DNA from: Paramecium octaurelia
Taxonomy: Eukaryota; Ciliophora; Oligohymenophorea; Peniculida; Parameciidae
Reading direction: 5' to 3'
NCBI GenBank assembly: GCA_905182995.1
Contig: CAJJDP010000094.1
Location: 288,119 to 352,118, forward strand
Length of the DNA stretch: 64,000 nucleotides
The notes below the pieces were generated by a model. The model was not told the DNA's origin. It ran no database searches and saw only the letters and a list, made by a program, of their open reading frames with translations. The position numbers and the translations under genes were made by a program. This document shows positions 25,369 through 37,644 of the stretch, piece after piece (the first letter of the stretch is position 1; the number at the start of each line of letters is the position of its first letter).

Positions 25369-26907
25369 TCATTTTGGAATGAAGATCTTAACTTCTCCAT
25401 AATTTAGATATAAAGGAAATGCTCCACTGGCAACTTTCACACAGTCAGTAGTATAAAAGATGTTGCAAAGTGTAGTTCCTAGACTGTAAAAACAATAGTT
25501 ACCTTCTGCATAAGGATGATATGTAATAGATTTGACTACTTATTTATCATATTTATTAGAAAAGGCGGCAAACAATGTTCCTCTTGTAAATGCATAGATA
25601 TCAGCATCTGCATATCTTTAGATTTAATCTTAAGAAGCTGCTTTTGTAGTTTTTCTTGCTTCATTAATTGTTTTAATAAACTTATACATTTCAGAAGTTC
25701 TATTTATTAAACTTATATTTTTACTAATCTAAATGATTCCATAAAACTTCCCTATTATTTGGATCATTGCCACCTGCATAATATTATTCAGTTCCATAGT
25801 ATATCATTGGTATACCGACTGAGGTGAGTGTAAATGCAGTGATAGCTTTAAATTGAAGCTTCTTTAGCGCAGTTACGGTGAAGTTTGAATTTTCTCCAAA
25901 GAATTCAAAGTCTTAGGGAATATAACCGGTAACAGCATCATTTAAGAACCTAGCATTATCATGATTATCATTAAAATTGCCCATATAGGGTAAATTTGCT
26001 TTTCCAAATGAACTAGCAATATTATTGAAGAAGGTTTCAAGTGTATTCATTCCCTTATTGTGTAGTAATACATCCCTTAATGTGTAGAACAATGGATAAT
26101 TTAGTAGTCCATTTATGGGGCCTATAAATTATTTTAAGAAACCCATATCCCCATCAAACACTTCTCCTACAGAATAGACTCCTGCTGCATTAGTAAATTT
26201 GGTCCAAAAATCAGTCTTGACCATCATAACGGTATCAATTCTAATTCCATCAAATTAATATTCAGTTATTAACCATTTTATCCAATTAATTAGTTCACTT
26301 TATACAAATGAATTGTCTTAATTTAAATCGGCTAAACCCGCCAATCTGCATTTCTATATATTTGCTAGATTATGAGTATTGAAATCATTATCACTTATGA
26401 TGCAATAGTCATGATAATGAGCTGATTAATTAAATGGATAATTTTTTGTATAGTCTTAATTTGTGTTGCCCATCTAATTTTAACATTATTATTTACATGG
26501 TTAGCAACAACATCTACCATTACCCATACTCCTTTGTTATGACAAGCAGTAACTAAATTTTTCAGATCCTATGCATTTCCAAAGTTTTTATTGACGTCAT
26601 ACATATTTCTATACCAATACCCATGATATCCATCATCGTAATTGTCATTTACAGGTGAAATCCAAATAGCATCAAATCCCATGTCTAATGCATTAATAAT
26701 CTAATTACTTGTGATGTAATCCAGATTATTGATTATTCCTTTATAATCTCCTCCACAATATTTACTCAAATTGCAAGAACTTGATTTGCCAGTACTGGTT
26801 GCAAATCGATCAGTAAGCAATTGGTAAACTGTTCTTGACTTCCATTCATCCTTTGTTTTGCTTAGTACTTGCAATATAGAGAATGACAGAATAATATATT
26901 TAATCAT
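25369..26907 (-). CDS. Secreted alpha-amylase (GH13)
   Basis: ATG is at 26907 and TGA at 25371-25369. Introns at 26473-26495 and 25700-25724 leave 496 aa. It opens with the signal peptide [18 protein letters not shown], then [12 protein letters not shown]. All four GH13 conserved regions are visible: [22 protein letters not shown] with the nucleophile Asp, GEVFDGD with the acid/base Glu, and [11 protein letters not shown] with the transition-state Asp. A small beta C-terminal domain ends the protein. The N-terminal organisation resembles fungal (TAKA-type) amylases. It hydrolyses alpha-1,4-glucans, probably in food vacuoles or lysosomes. Only 20 bp separate its ATG from the stop of the preceding minus-strand gene. 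Confidence 0.95.
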
Positions 26908-26927
26908 AAATAATTATAATTTCTTTT

Positions 26928-29336
26928 TCATCTATCAATATGTTATCTCAGATGATTTAAAAGTTATTCTTTATAAAATGACATGACTTGAACCTTGATA
27001 TCCACCATTTCATTTGATTTTGCTTATTTTTCTACTTTGAATCTCTCAAAAAGAGTTGGTGGTTGTATAAATATTTCTTGACATATCTTTAGATATTCTT
27101 GATGCACAAAATCAATATAATATTTTAACTCATAAATTTACTTAAATTATTATTCTCTATTCTTCTTAATCTCTATTTTAACATCTTACTTTAACTCTTC
27201 AAATGATTAATAGTTTTTCTTCTCTAAAGAGTGAAAATATTCTCTGATTTACTATTTTCTATTTTTAATAACGTTATCTTCTATATCTCCATATGTTTTT
27301 AGTGTATTAAGTTCTTATTCTTCTTCTTCAGTCATCTTCAAAAAGAAAACATCAATTTTTTTCATAAGTTCCTCTTCTTTCGATTCCTCAAAACTTTTAA
27401 GAAAAATGATTTCAACCCATCCAAATGGAATCAAAAAATATGACTCATATTTCTATTACAATTTTTTCTTTTGTTCATTGAGTCTTTAGCGTTTTTGTTA
27501 CTATGCCTATTCAACAAAAAAATTAACACATTCTGAGATCAATGATTTATGATGCTCCTCCCATATTCTGTTATCGTATAAAAGAGAAGGTGATTATTTA
27601 AAATCCTTATACTAAGACAGTAATTTATTAATATCAAACTTTTCATAATTCAAATATTTTAATTTTATTCTCTCCTAAATTTGTTCATTGTCAACAATTG
27701 TTTAAAGTTCTTATTTTGGTATTCTGAATTAAATCTTTTATTAAAAAACTAGAAATTATGTAGATTTAACAATGCTTAAATCAGGGCAAAATTTATTTGT
27801 TTCTTTGAACAATTCTAGCAAAAATTATTCATCATGACTTAGATATTCATAATTTGGTACCACTATACTTAAAAAGCTTTGTAAAAGTTGGAGTTGATTT
27901 GAATTAGTGAAATCGACAATTGCTGAAGAATTTTCAATTGCGATCATTGTACTAATTTTATTGCAATAATCAATTACAATATCAACTTATTAAAGGTAAA
28001 TTGGATTATTGTTTAATTTTACCAAATATTTCTATTTTTTTTTTTTATACAATTACTCTAATTTTTAATCAATATCGACTATGTTATGCTTTTGTACGTG
28101 ATCTAACACATATTTATTAATGGATTAAATTTTAAAATCCAAAATTCGAGCAATAACTCCTTCCATTTTATCATTATCTATAATAATCTAAATAAATTCT
28201 TGAAATAGTTTTTTGATTGGTAGTTTAAGACAAATAGATTTATAATATCGATTAAATGTTTTATTGATATAATTATTCAGCTGATCATCTTAACAATATA
28301 AAGTAAGTTCCTTTTCAAAAATCCAATATTTTAATTTTAATTGGTTTATTAATTCCTCTTTAAACTTTATAAATCTCTAATCTTAATTATTAATGTTATC
28401 ATGAAATGTAATTTAATAATTTTCTAGCTCCTTTAACATCCCATTGAATTTGTTTTATATGAATTCATTTTTATCTTCCATTTCCATTCTTAGAAACTCT
28501 TCCGCAACAGTTTTGTCCTATATTATTTAGTCAGTAATCTATAAAGAAGCCAAAAAATAGTTATTTAATTCTAAATCATTAATTATCCTTTGTTCTTTCA
28601 CTTAAAATTAAAATTGTAAAGCTGTTTCATTCTTGACATAAATATAAACTTATTCCAAAGTTTCAGCATCAGATTCAATTAATAAATCATAGATTTATAT
28701 TTATTAATAGAATTGTAGATTTTTAAGTTTTAGATTAATTTCTTTAAAGTAACTCATATATTTTCCTTCATTATCATTACTTTATTTTAAATATTACTTT
28801 ATAAAAAATCTTCTCTGAATCCCATCAATTATCTCGTTTTCATTTAAGGTTTATACATTTGCATTTAACTTTGAATAAATCTCAAAAGCAGAATTTATAA
28901 TAAAAGCCAAATCCTTTCCTTTATCATGATCAATAAATTATTAAAGCTTAATCAGCAATTCATCAAACTGTTGTAAGAGAGTCTTGTAATTAATATTAAG
29001 AGAAAAATCTGTAGATATCAAAAATTTATTTTCTAATTTTCTAATTGTACAACAATTCAAGATTGTTTATTTATTTTATTGTTATCTATGAAATTCTCTC
29101 ATCAAAATCCAAAATTAATGAAAGCCATTTGTATTTAATTTTTCCTTTAAACACCCATATTCCCAAAGTAAAATCAAATCACAAATCATTATCTAATCCT
29201 TATAATAGATATTCATAAAATTGTATTTTTTATCCTTTATTTTTGTAGAATAGCAATTTTCTAAATTTTGAGACTGCTTGCTATTAAATAAAAACTTAAA
29301 CCTTTACGCAGTTTGATTCCTATTTTGTTATGACAT
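26928..29336 (-). CDS. 802-aa helical, Gln/Lys-rich protein, function unknown
   Basis: ATG is at 29336 and TGA at 26930-26928. The frame stays open for 803 codons without introns. The protein is mostly alpha-helical with coiled-coil character, rich in Leu, Gln, Lys, Ile and Asn, and has no signal peptide or clear TM helix. A basic/acidic coil near the C terminus (QQQKRQRLNEQKKKLQQK, MTEEEEQEL) is the most regular part. I recognise no domain. In general character it resembles the 934-aa protein at 15866-18670, but I cannot claim homology. Only 20 bp separate its stop from the amylase ATG. Confidence 0.75.
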
Positions 29337-29412
29337 TTTAATTAATAGAATTAACTAATAAATTGTGATTATAATTTAAAAATAGCTTAAAACTGTAATA
29401 TATAATTTTCTT

Positions 29413-31200
29413 TCATTAACCCAAAGTCTTAACTTTATCATGACATAAGACAAAGAACTCTTTGAAAAAAGAATTATACTCCATCTCCTCAATCATTGTT
29501 TTATGGAGCCCAGTCAAGTAGATTTCATGTTATGATTCTAAGTATTAGATAAATAAACATACTCATGAGATTTTCAATCATGATTGCAAGTTTATCAATA
29601 GCCTATTCATCAAATACACTGACATACCTAAAGCTAAATATGATATAATCTGTAAAGGCTAACTACTTAATTTGAATAATGTGATTCTAAAATTGATAAT
29701 AATTAATTGTACGTTAATATTAATATAATTAATTGAACCACTAAATCTATAAAGAGTATAGGATCCATCAACCTTTGGTAGATCATCATCAAAATGTTAT
29801 TCTTTTTCAATATATGATGATCTACGAGCATCGTGATCTGTATTTACAATGATTTCAGATGCAGCTCCACTCATTTTCTATGCAAATAAAAACAATGAGT
29901 GCAAACAACCTATAATTGTACTATACATGGCTCCATAATTATAACAAATCCAAGATATTAATATACATTTAAATAATGTTAATCTTCTCTTCGTTTGATA
30001 CAATTTAATTAGGTAATTCCAAGGAGGAAATTGATACACAACTAGTAAAATTTAACCTGCAATGACATACAATGGTATATTCATAAAAAATTGAGAAGCA
30101 ATTCCATAAAATATGAAGATTGAACAAGCATTTATTATTGATGACCATTTATTTATGTCTCTTAATCTGATATTAAGAGTGTACATTCTGCTGGATGCAC
30201 AACAAGGGATTCCACCAACTAAACCGCTAATAACATTAGCAAATGATACACAAAATGTTTCTTGGTCATAATCACACTTCACTTCTGTCAAAGATTAAGC
30301 CCCTCTTGCACATAATAAATTTTGGATGGTTACACAAATTGCTATGGGTATACATATCTGGATTATCTCAAAAATTGACTCAAATCCCAAGTCCAGTTCA
30401 TTGATTTATATTAAATTAAACTACAGTCTGGTATTTCCATAAACGTATCTCAAACATTTCTCTGTTGGATATAAATTCCCAATCAATAAGCCAAATGAAG
30501 TAGTTAACAAAACCCAAGGAAAGGGTCTATGAAATTTATAACCGAATTGTAAGAACATAAATATTAAAACTGTGTAAAGTACGTTATAAAGATCACCTCT
30601 TTCATAATATGAAATGTACATCTCTATTAAATTCGAATATAATTTTTAACCTACATTCGTATGATTGTCTGTTATACCAAAGATATAGTCACTGTACAAT
30701 ATCAAAAAGAGGAATCCACTCCCTAAGTAAAATCCTTCTATAACGTATTAAGGAATGTAATCTGATAAATGATGCCACTTAAATAAACTAATTAAGTAGA
30801 TCATCAATCCAGAAACTAAAGTGGCTAATGGCAATATCTAAATTCCGTATTATTGAGTTAGAACATAATTCCAACCTGTAATTGTCCAAGATGGCATATA
30901 TATTGAGTGATTGCTACCACTGAAAAACCCATTCACGAATGCAGCTATAAAAGCAGTTGTAAGTCCCATCGCAGCTGAAACTCCTGAATTGGCTCCCAAT
31001 GCTAAAACAAATGGGATATTCAATGCTGCTTAAGACATGCCACTTTTCCAAGTTTCTTATACATAAAACCAAGCACTTTGCAAGTCTTGAACCGAGAGTC
31101 TACTTACTATAGAAAATTTTGATGGTCGTATTCCACTCACTTTATGACTCTCCTCTTCTTTTATCTAATCCATTTCAATCAACAATGGTGCTTTATTCAT
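29413..31200 (-). CDS. SulP/SLC26-family anion transporter with STAS domain
   Basis: ATG is at 31200 and TGA at 29415-29413. Introns at 30624-30650, 29687-29712 and 29538-29562 leave 569 aa. After a ~50-residue cytosolic N terminus come about ten to twelve hydrophobic helices. SulP landmarks include FSGSNHSIYMPSWTITGWN (position of the ISGPTAA-type half-helix), and SFANVISGLVGGIPCCAS (the conserved NIxxGLFGGIPG region) followed by IPLYVIAGQILLV. The C-terminal STAS domain has YRFSGSINYINVN and YIIFSFRYVSVFDEQAIDKL. Members exchange sulfate, bicarbonate, chloride or oxalate; the substrate cannot be told from sequence. Position in plasma membrane or vacuole membrane is unknown. Confidence 0.92.
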
Positions 31201-31722
31201 TATAAAATCAACTCAATTTTAAATTGATTATTTTCTAAATATTTTATTAATAATGTGTCATTTTGAAAAAATAGAATATTAATCAATATCTGATATCACT
31301 GTAAATATACAATAATTTTAGAACTTCATATTATTTATGATGGCATTCTTAAAAACCTAACTTATCATTAAATTACTAATTCTCTGTAAGTCTGTCTGAA
31401 TTCTATTTTTAGTACTAATTGATAATAATTTATTTCAGGCTCTATTTAGATACAATAGTATATATTAAATATAAATATCACGAATCCAATGTCAATTCTT
31501 AATTATTGAAATTTATTTCATTATGAGAACTCAGATTTGCTCTTAATTCAAGCAATCCAAAAGGGTAGGGGGAGATCATATAAGAGTTACTCTATTCTTC
31601 TATTTCGGATAGATATTGATTAGATTGTACATCTTCGATATTAAATTGTTTAAATACAATCGTTATGAGATGTTGAAAATGGTGGTCTATAATAAATATA
31701 CATTAAATACGTGCTGTTGGAT
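31201..31722. other. Intergenic between SulP start and HSF-like gene end
   Basis: This is 522 bp of AT-rich sequence between two minus-strand genes, so it should hold the SulP promoter. A plus-strand open stretch starting with ATG at 31524 is ~100 codons long, but it runs antisense into the HSF-like gene and shows no protein-like pattern. I treat it as fortuitous. Confidence 0.55.
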
Positions 31723-32360
31723 TCAAGCCTAAGAAAATTGTTTGAATACCTTTAATAAGTTAATCAAAATAATTTTCTCCTTCTATTCTAATGAAACGGA
31801 TAGTCTATTCAATTATAAATGAAGTATTACTTCTAAGAACTCTTTGATGCTGCATCTAATTAATAATTACTAATCAATTGAATTCAAAAGGCTCTATTTG
31901 ATCCTATTTTATTCCAATTATAAGGTTAACAATTAACTTTAAAGTTCAGTTTATACAGATTAAAATATTCCTAAAGACTTTTGAATATCTTTAATCTATA
32001 ATTTTTTTTGAATATTATCTTTATCACATTTGTCTCTAGTAAAATTTTTATGATGATAATATAAGAAACCATTTTAATCTTTGCTGCTTGTAAATCCATA
32101 TAAATTTAACTATCTAATCAGTCATATATTATATAACCTTAAAAAACTTGAGTATTTAGCATGCTTAAAGAATTTGGGCAAAACAATTTATTATAAGAGG
32201 AATTTATCAATAATGGTGATGTTGTTTCCTTTATCATCCCATGTAATAATATCCTTATACTCATTTTCCTGATAAAAATTATATTATTTTTTACTTGTAA
32301 TATTTTATGGGTGACTTCGATGAATTTGATTCCATTAAATTTCTTTTTGTTTTTAATCAT
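31723..32360 (-). CDS. Small heat-shock-factor-type transcription factor (copy 1)
   Basis: ATG is at 32360 and TGA at 31725-31723. Introns at 32269-32294 and 32114-32137 leave 195 aa. The HSF DNA-binding domain fills residues ~8-100: KFIEVTHKIL, IITWDDKGNNITIID, VLPKFFKHAKYSSFLRQLNLYGF, YYHHKNFTRDKC. The recognition helix SSFLRQLN is intact. The rest is a short Gln/Leu-rich coiled coil that could trimerise; there is little room for an activation domain. HSFs bind nGAAn arrays and switch on stress genes. Both introns sit at the same codons as in the two plus-strand HSF genes at 36.4-38.5 kb, showing common descent. Confidence 0.9.
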
Positions 32361-32612
32361 TTCTTAATAATTTAATCAAGATAATAATAAATATATTTCT
32401 ATTAACATGCAAATTTCTTGGAGAATCTAGAATGATAAATTAAGTTAAAACGAGAACTTTATAAATAAATATATGAATTTGAGATATTGGATAATTCTAA
32501 ATTAAAAAAGAATTTGTAATTATGAAAGAATAGACTATTGAGAAGATGAAGAATTTATGAAATGTTGTTCTTCTTTTGTTTATATATATATATGCTGCTC
32601 ATAATATTTCCT

Positions 32613-33436
32613 TCAAAGACACTGCTTTCCGAACTTGTCGTTGAATGATTATTCAGAGCTATTTACAAGACTAAAATTATTAATTGATAATGATTACGAG
32701 TTGCCCAACTTGTTGTAAGCGCTGACACCATCATTCAATTTAATCTTTTTGATAGATTGTGGTTCTTATTATTAGGTAGTGTCACAATGTTCAGTGCTTT
32801 CATCTAAGATGGACTAATAGTAACCACAACTATCAGAATTGGAAGGAAGAGTCAGTGTATTATGAGGTATACTTTGAGTCTTCTAAAACTCATCAACCAT
32901 TGAGGAAATGAGGTTGATAACTTTGTTCTTCCTAAACTTCAATTTGTGGCTTCTTGATTCGGTATGCTAAATACTATAATTTCTTACTTGAAGATAATCT
33001 TCAATGTAATCCTTGCAAACATTACAGAAGATCTTGGTTCCCTTTGGTTTAGGTACAAACTAAAAGTAAATTTAAATATTTACTAGATTTCTATTCTTCT
33101 CTTACACTTCTGCTAGTTTCTTTTCATATTAATTCCTATAATGAGTGCTATTTGACAAATGAATAGCCTAGAAAATATGAAATTTAAATACTTGATCTAT
33201 TTGTAGTATGAACCCATATTAAGTAGGATCTCCGTCGTTGTTAAATATCGGTACAATATTCTACATACATCCCAGAGTTCTGAAATTTTAATTTAAACTT
33301 ACTCGTTATACTAAGGGTTATAATCAATTGCTATCTTCATATCAAGGCCATTTTTAGTCACAGGTTTTATCACGAATACATTAGTTAAATCCAACATAGT
33401 GTTTATTTACGCTTGGTAAGTTGATTTTGCTTCCAT
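32613..33436 (-). CDS. Dbf4-type zinc-finger protein (possible Cdc7 kinase regulatory subunit)
   Basis: ATG is at 33436 and TGA at 32615-32613. Introns at 33280-33302, 33060-33083 and 32967-32987 leave 251 aa. The core is a DBF-type zinc finger: FCNVCKDYIEDYLQHTESRSHKLKF, giving CxxC then H and H at family spacing. The 21-nt intron at 32967-32987 has no TGA, but removing it gives the exact consensus spacing, so it is taken as spliced. Upstream, a motif-M-like segment (NTMLDLTNVFVIK ... VPKPKGTK) precedes the finger, as in Dbf4. The C-terminal half is Ser/Asn/Gln-rich. Dbf4 activates Cdc7 to phosphorylate MCM and fire replication origins. This protein is shorter than fungal or animal Dbf4 and lacks a BRCT, so the function is probable only. 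Confidence 0.78.
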
Positions 33437-34157
33437 TTTATATTCTTTATATTTTAATTAATGTTATTAAAAATTCAATAATAATATTTTGAATTATTTG
33501 AATAAATTTCATGACACTTTTTTATGAGATCATAAGTAATGTAATGAGCAATTTTTACTATCTTCTGCAAACAAAAACTCTTAAAAAATCTATTAATTAA
33601 TTATACACTCAAATAATATTTATTTGGATCCTTTCAAAAGGAAATTTTATTTCTTTTTATTTTATAACCTTTTTTAGGTATATTCTATTATTTTAAGATT
33701 AAGAATGATAAAGCTTAGGATGGAACTAATACTAAAACTAAGTTATTAAAAAAAAAGGAACAACAGAAAAAAAGGATATGTCAATTTTATTTTAAGTTAA
33801 TAAAAAGCAATTTAAGTTGACAATTAAAATTTACTAACAAAGTAATTAATAACATAAATCGCTACATTTAATTATTTAGTGATTCTAGTTATTTTAGACG
33901 AATTCAATGAGATCATATAATCGATGATACTTTGAAATAAGAATTGAATTTAAAGTGCGTCCTCACTGAAATTGATTCCGAAAACAAACTAATTTTGTTA
34001 TTGAACTTTTGAATTGATCAAAGAATAAAATCAAATACAAAAAGAATAGGTAAAATGCAATTTTTCTCAAAAAGTATCTTCTTTTGTATTAAAAAAATGG
34101 TTGAAATCTTTTCTAGATTTAAGCAAAAAATGAAGTCATAAATATATAATGGATAAA
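33437..34157. other. Intergenic, 720 bp
   Basis: AT-rich sequence lies upstream of the Dbf4-like gene and downstream of the minus-strand membrane-protein gene. Poly-A/T runs (for example near 33,745 and 33,765) are frequent. I found no frame with protein-like composition and no RNA gene. Confidence 0.6.
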
Positions 34158-35421
34158 TCATTTGAGAATTTAACTATCTGAATCCATAGGGTTATTTAAT
34201 TAAGATAAATTCTCTGGTATTTGGGATTCTTCCTGCCTTATAAAACTCTCATCTACAGATTTACTCTCTCGTTTTTGATTGTTATTATTTTCTTTGCTAT
34301 TTTATTAGTTAAATGGATTTTAATGATAAACATTAGCCCAAGAATGCTCCATTCCTTAATTGTATTAAGAAGCACCAAATTGGCTAGTGCCTAGTTTTTA
34401 CAATTGTTTGTTCTCATCTCTAGGAAATAATAAATTTTCAGATATACTTTCCAAAATTTGGCGCTTAGGAATTGCATTCACTATTATCCATAGGGTTGTT
34501 AATTACTGAACTCATACTTTTGAAGGATTGCCTATCCTTTTGAATTGCATTGTTTTTCTAAAGTGAAGCAGCGTCTAAAAATATAGAGATTATTGTTATA
34601 CAAGAACTCTAATTTTAGCTATTTTTATCAATAGTTTCTTGATTTGTTAATGTGCCTTTAAACCACTAATATTCAAGTAATATCACGAATGAAAATGCAC
34701 CAAAGTTTATTGGTGCAAAACATTTATAAAATTGAATAGTAAAGTACAAACATGGACATTCTTAATCTTTTAATTGAATTGTCTTTATAATAGTAAAAAT
34801 GAATAAAGTTATATGAATCAAGAAAAATACAATCAGAAGTAAACTAATAGCTTATTAGAATGTTATTTTACTTTGAAAATGTTCTCAATTCTTTTTGTTA
34901 TTTTTTTTTATTCAAAATTAGAAGATTGAATAGAGTATTAAAAATCAACTGGAAGGTGTGATTTATTAAATGAAATAGCAGGAGAACTGCAAATTGTTGT
35001 TTACATTAAATAGGATCTTCATCTAATAAAATCAAAAACACAAAAATGAACGATGTAAAACAATTTACTTATCTATTAGCTATGTCATATGGAAATATTT
35101 TTATGGTCAAAATTTCAATTTCCTAATCATGAATTCACAACTTAATACTTTTTGAAGCAAAATCAAAATGTAAGTTTTTACATATAAGGATAACTGTTTA
35201 TTTGTATCATAAAGTTCAATGAAGAATTTCATTGAATATACAAGCAATGTCAAAAATAAGAACAAATTCAAAGTGTAAATGAGAAAATACTCCAATCTAG
35301 GAAAATCCCTCTTAACACAAAGCAAAAATATGGCAGCAATAAAATTAAATGCTAGCATTATTATTGTTAAATAAAGTGTGATTTGTAAAAAGAAGTATTC
35401 TTCCTTTATTAAATTGTTCAT
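34158..35421 (-). CDS. Multipass membrane protein with Asn/Gln-rich cytosolic tail, function unknown
   Basis: ATG is at 35421 and TGA at 34160-34158. Introns at 35123-35148, 34844-34871, 34575-34601 and 34420-34447 leave 384 aa. Six or seven hydrophobic helices fill the first ~240 residues (LTIIMLAFNFIAAIFLL; FLIYTLNLFLFLTLLVYS; LLLIVFFLIHITLFIFTII; NFGAFSFVILLEY). The remaining ~140 residues are polar (Ser, Asn, Gln), with a repeated short phrase NNPMDN / NNPMDS. The 7-TM-like layout is reminiscent of GPCR-type receptors, but I see no family motif and do not assign one. The start at 35421 was chosen as the first ATG in frame. Confidence 0.75.
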
Positions 35422-35528
35422 AAGCAATATAATTAATCCTTATTTCGCATGCTGAAAAAATATATTGATTAGTTTGCTTTATTGTTGTTTTTCCTCTTCA
35501 TTTAAATTAATCATTTATTTAATATATA

Positions 35529-36298
35529 ATGAAAGTGGGTGATATTCCTAATGAAGTCTATAATAGAAGAAACCAAGTGCATCGTTTAGTGGAAATGGAA
35601 GAAATGAATCTTAAGGACAATGAAAATATTAATTAACCATTAGTAAATGAAGAGAGTTTAAAACAACCTCTAAAATAACCACAATAAGAACCTGTTGGTT
35701 GTTTGGCAAGGATATTCGGAATGTCTAAATCCAAACCATAACAAAAAGAAGAAGAATACAAACCAACTGAATTGAAGGATCATTATGATCTATATGATGA
35801 AGATTGGTTTACTGACTAAAAGAACATTATCTTATAATCATAAGAAACAGCTACTCCTGATGGAAAACAAGAAATAATTCATATCATTTGTCCAGATGAT
35901 ACAATAGAAGGATTGGAATTATAATATGGAGTGCCTGCATGTAGAATACGGACTTATAATAACTTATAAACAAATGATATTTTTTATCTGAAGAAGTTGA
36001 TCATCCCTAATCCAACAAGTGACTATAAAAAATAAGATGTGTAAATATTAATATTGAATTAGTGATATAGAAAAGTATATGTAAGAATTGAAAATCGGAC
36101 TTTTCTTAGATTAAGTGTGCTAACCAGAAGATAAGAGTCGCAAAGTTGCAGTGTATCTAATATTATCACATTAGATTTTACTTGGATATGAATAATTGGA
36201 ATTACCAAAAGGCGGCTCTAGAGTATATAGAGGATTACAAATTCGAATTGCTATAAAAATAAGCCAAGAAAACATCTACTCCTAAAGGTTAATAGTGA
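35529..36298 (+). CDS. LysM-domain protein with C-terminal UBA-like helix pair
   Basis: ATG is at 35529 and TGA at 36296-36298. Introns at 36041-36062 and 36153-36174 leave 241 aa. The N-terminal ~110 residues are acidic and Gln-rich. A LysM domain follows (IIHIICPDDTIEGLELQYG, CRIRTYNNLQTNDIFYLKKL, IIPNP). The C terminus has a UBA-like helix (VFYLDMNNWNYQKAALEYIEDY) and a Lys-rich end. There is no signal peptide, so it resembles intracellular LYSMD1/2-type proteins rather than secreted chitin binders. Both introns lack the correct frame if retained, which supports the splicing shown. Confidence 0.88.
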
Positions 36299-36421
36299 TT
36301 GAATTTTAAGTTCCAAAAAATATAATAATTATGTAATTTTATTTATTCTAAAAATGGAATTCTTGTTTAAAAGATGATGTTTTTATAGATTATAATAATA
36401 TATTTAATTAATTATTAATTA

Positions 36422-37343
36422 ATGTAAGAAAAGAAAATTAAGAAAAACAGAATTATTCATTCATCATTTTTAAAATTACTTTATTAAATTCTTGAGGTTA
36501 AGTAAATTAATAATATAGAATCAAGAGTATGAAAATACAATACGATGGAATGATTTTGGAGATAAATTTATGATTTTAGATAAACCTACTTTTATATAAA
36601 AAATACTACCAAAATACTTTAGACATTAAAAGTTTTCTAGTTTCTTAAGGTATTATAATATATAATTTAAGACAATTAAATCTCTATGGATTCCAAAGAA
36701 TATGTACTGAAAGAAATAATTCTTGCTATTACAACTTATAATTTAATAAGTACAGCCCAAATTTATAAATGAAAAAGAAACAAAAAACATCAAATTCATA
36801 TTGCGAGCTTGAGACTTCAGTTTTGAAGAACTAAATGAATTAAATAAAAATGAATCAATAAATATTAAAATAACAGATAGATGGATGCTTATAATCTGTT
36901 GATAAAATGACTAGTTTAACTCAATATTTATTAAATGTAACAATTACCTAAATTTAAATAGTTACTCTTCGAAAGTAAAATCTAAACCTCTAATTAGGCT
37001 AAATCTATATTAAATACAACCATTAAAATATACACTGGAATGTTGCCTCAATTTTGTAAATAATTTATAATATTTTTAAGTTCTAACATTTTAAGAACTA
37101 CTAGAAATTACATTTCCTTCTAGCGAAATCTTATAGCTTGAAAATGCAATCTCATACTTCAATAATACCCCTATTATGCCTTAGGTTCACATATCATTTC
37201 TCTAAATATTTAATTATTTATCATCCTATTATCCAGCCACTTAGTTTTCAAAATATAATGAAGCCTTTTCAAATATTGAGAAGTCATATCGTAATTTAGA
37301 GGATTTTGCTTATCAGCGTCAATAATTAAGAATTTAAGATTGA
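36422..37343 (+). CDS. Small heat-shock-factor-type transcription factor (copy 2)
   Basis: ATG is at 36422 and TGA at 37341-37343. Introns at 36497-36518, 36650-36671, 36937-36961 and 37056-37080 leave 275 aa. DNA-binding domain: SFLKLLYQIL, YENTIRWNDFGDKFMILD, ILPKYFRHQKFSSFLRQLNLYGF. It is followed by Cys/Tyr-rich and Lys/Gln-rich parts, then a Leu-rich helical C-terminal region (ITFPSSEILQLENAISYF). The first two introns fall at the same codons as in copies 1 and 3. The N-terminal KFIE motif of other HSFs is degraded to SFLK here, and the segment after the recognition helix is divergent, so DNA specificity may differ. Confidence 0.88.
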
Positions 37344-37644
37344 GTAAATTGTAAGAACCACATAAAAATATTATAAATTCAATCCAAAAAAAAACAATTA
37401 ACTTTATAAAACAATTTATCCAAATTTTTCAACATTTCTTTCTACTATATATTTTTATAATTTTAAATTGAACTATAATGTTTATGTGAAGATAAAAAAA
37501 TTGGATAGATTCTGTTAGTAAAACTATATCATTTCTCAAGGTTGCTATTTCGTTATATACCGTAATTAAATTTATTTTAATATTAAATTTTTTTCGGTAT
37601 TTAAGAATTCCAATTTCTCCTTAAATTAATATCACTTGATAAAA
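37344..37644. other. Intergenic between two tandem HSF-like genes
   Basis: About 300 bp of AT-rich sequence holds the end of copy 2 and the promoter of copy 3. I checked by eye for nGAAn/nTTCn arrays that would suggest autoregulation. A few isolated GAA/TTC triplets occur (for example GAATTCC near 37,606), but no clear three-unit heat-shock element. Confidence 0.5.

Noticed and set aside
31524-31826. Plus-strand ~100-codon ORF starting with ATG in the ciliate code
   Set aside because: It runs antisense into the HSF copy 1 coding region, has no protein-like pattern and is of a length expected by chance where TGA is the only stop.
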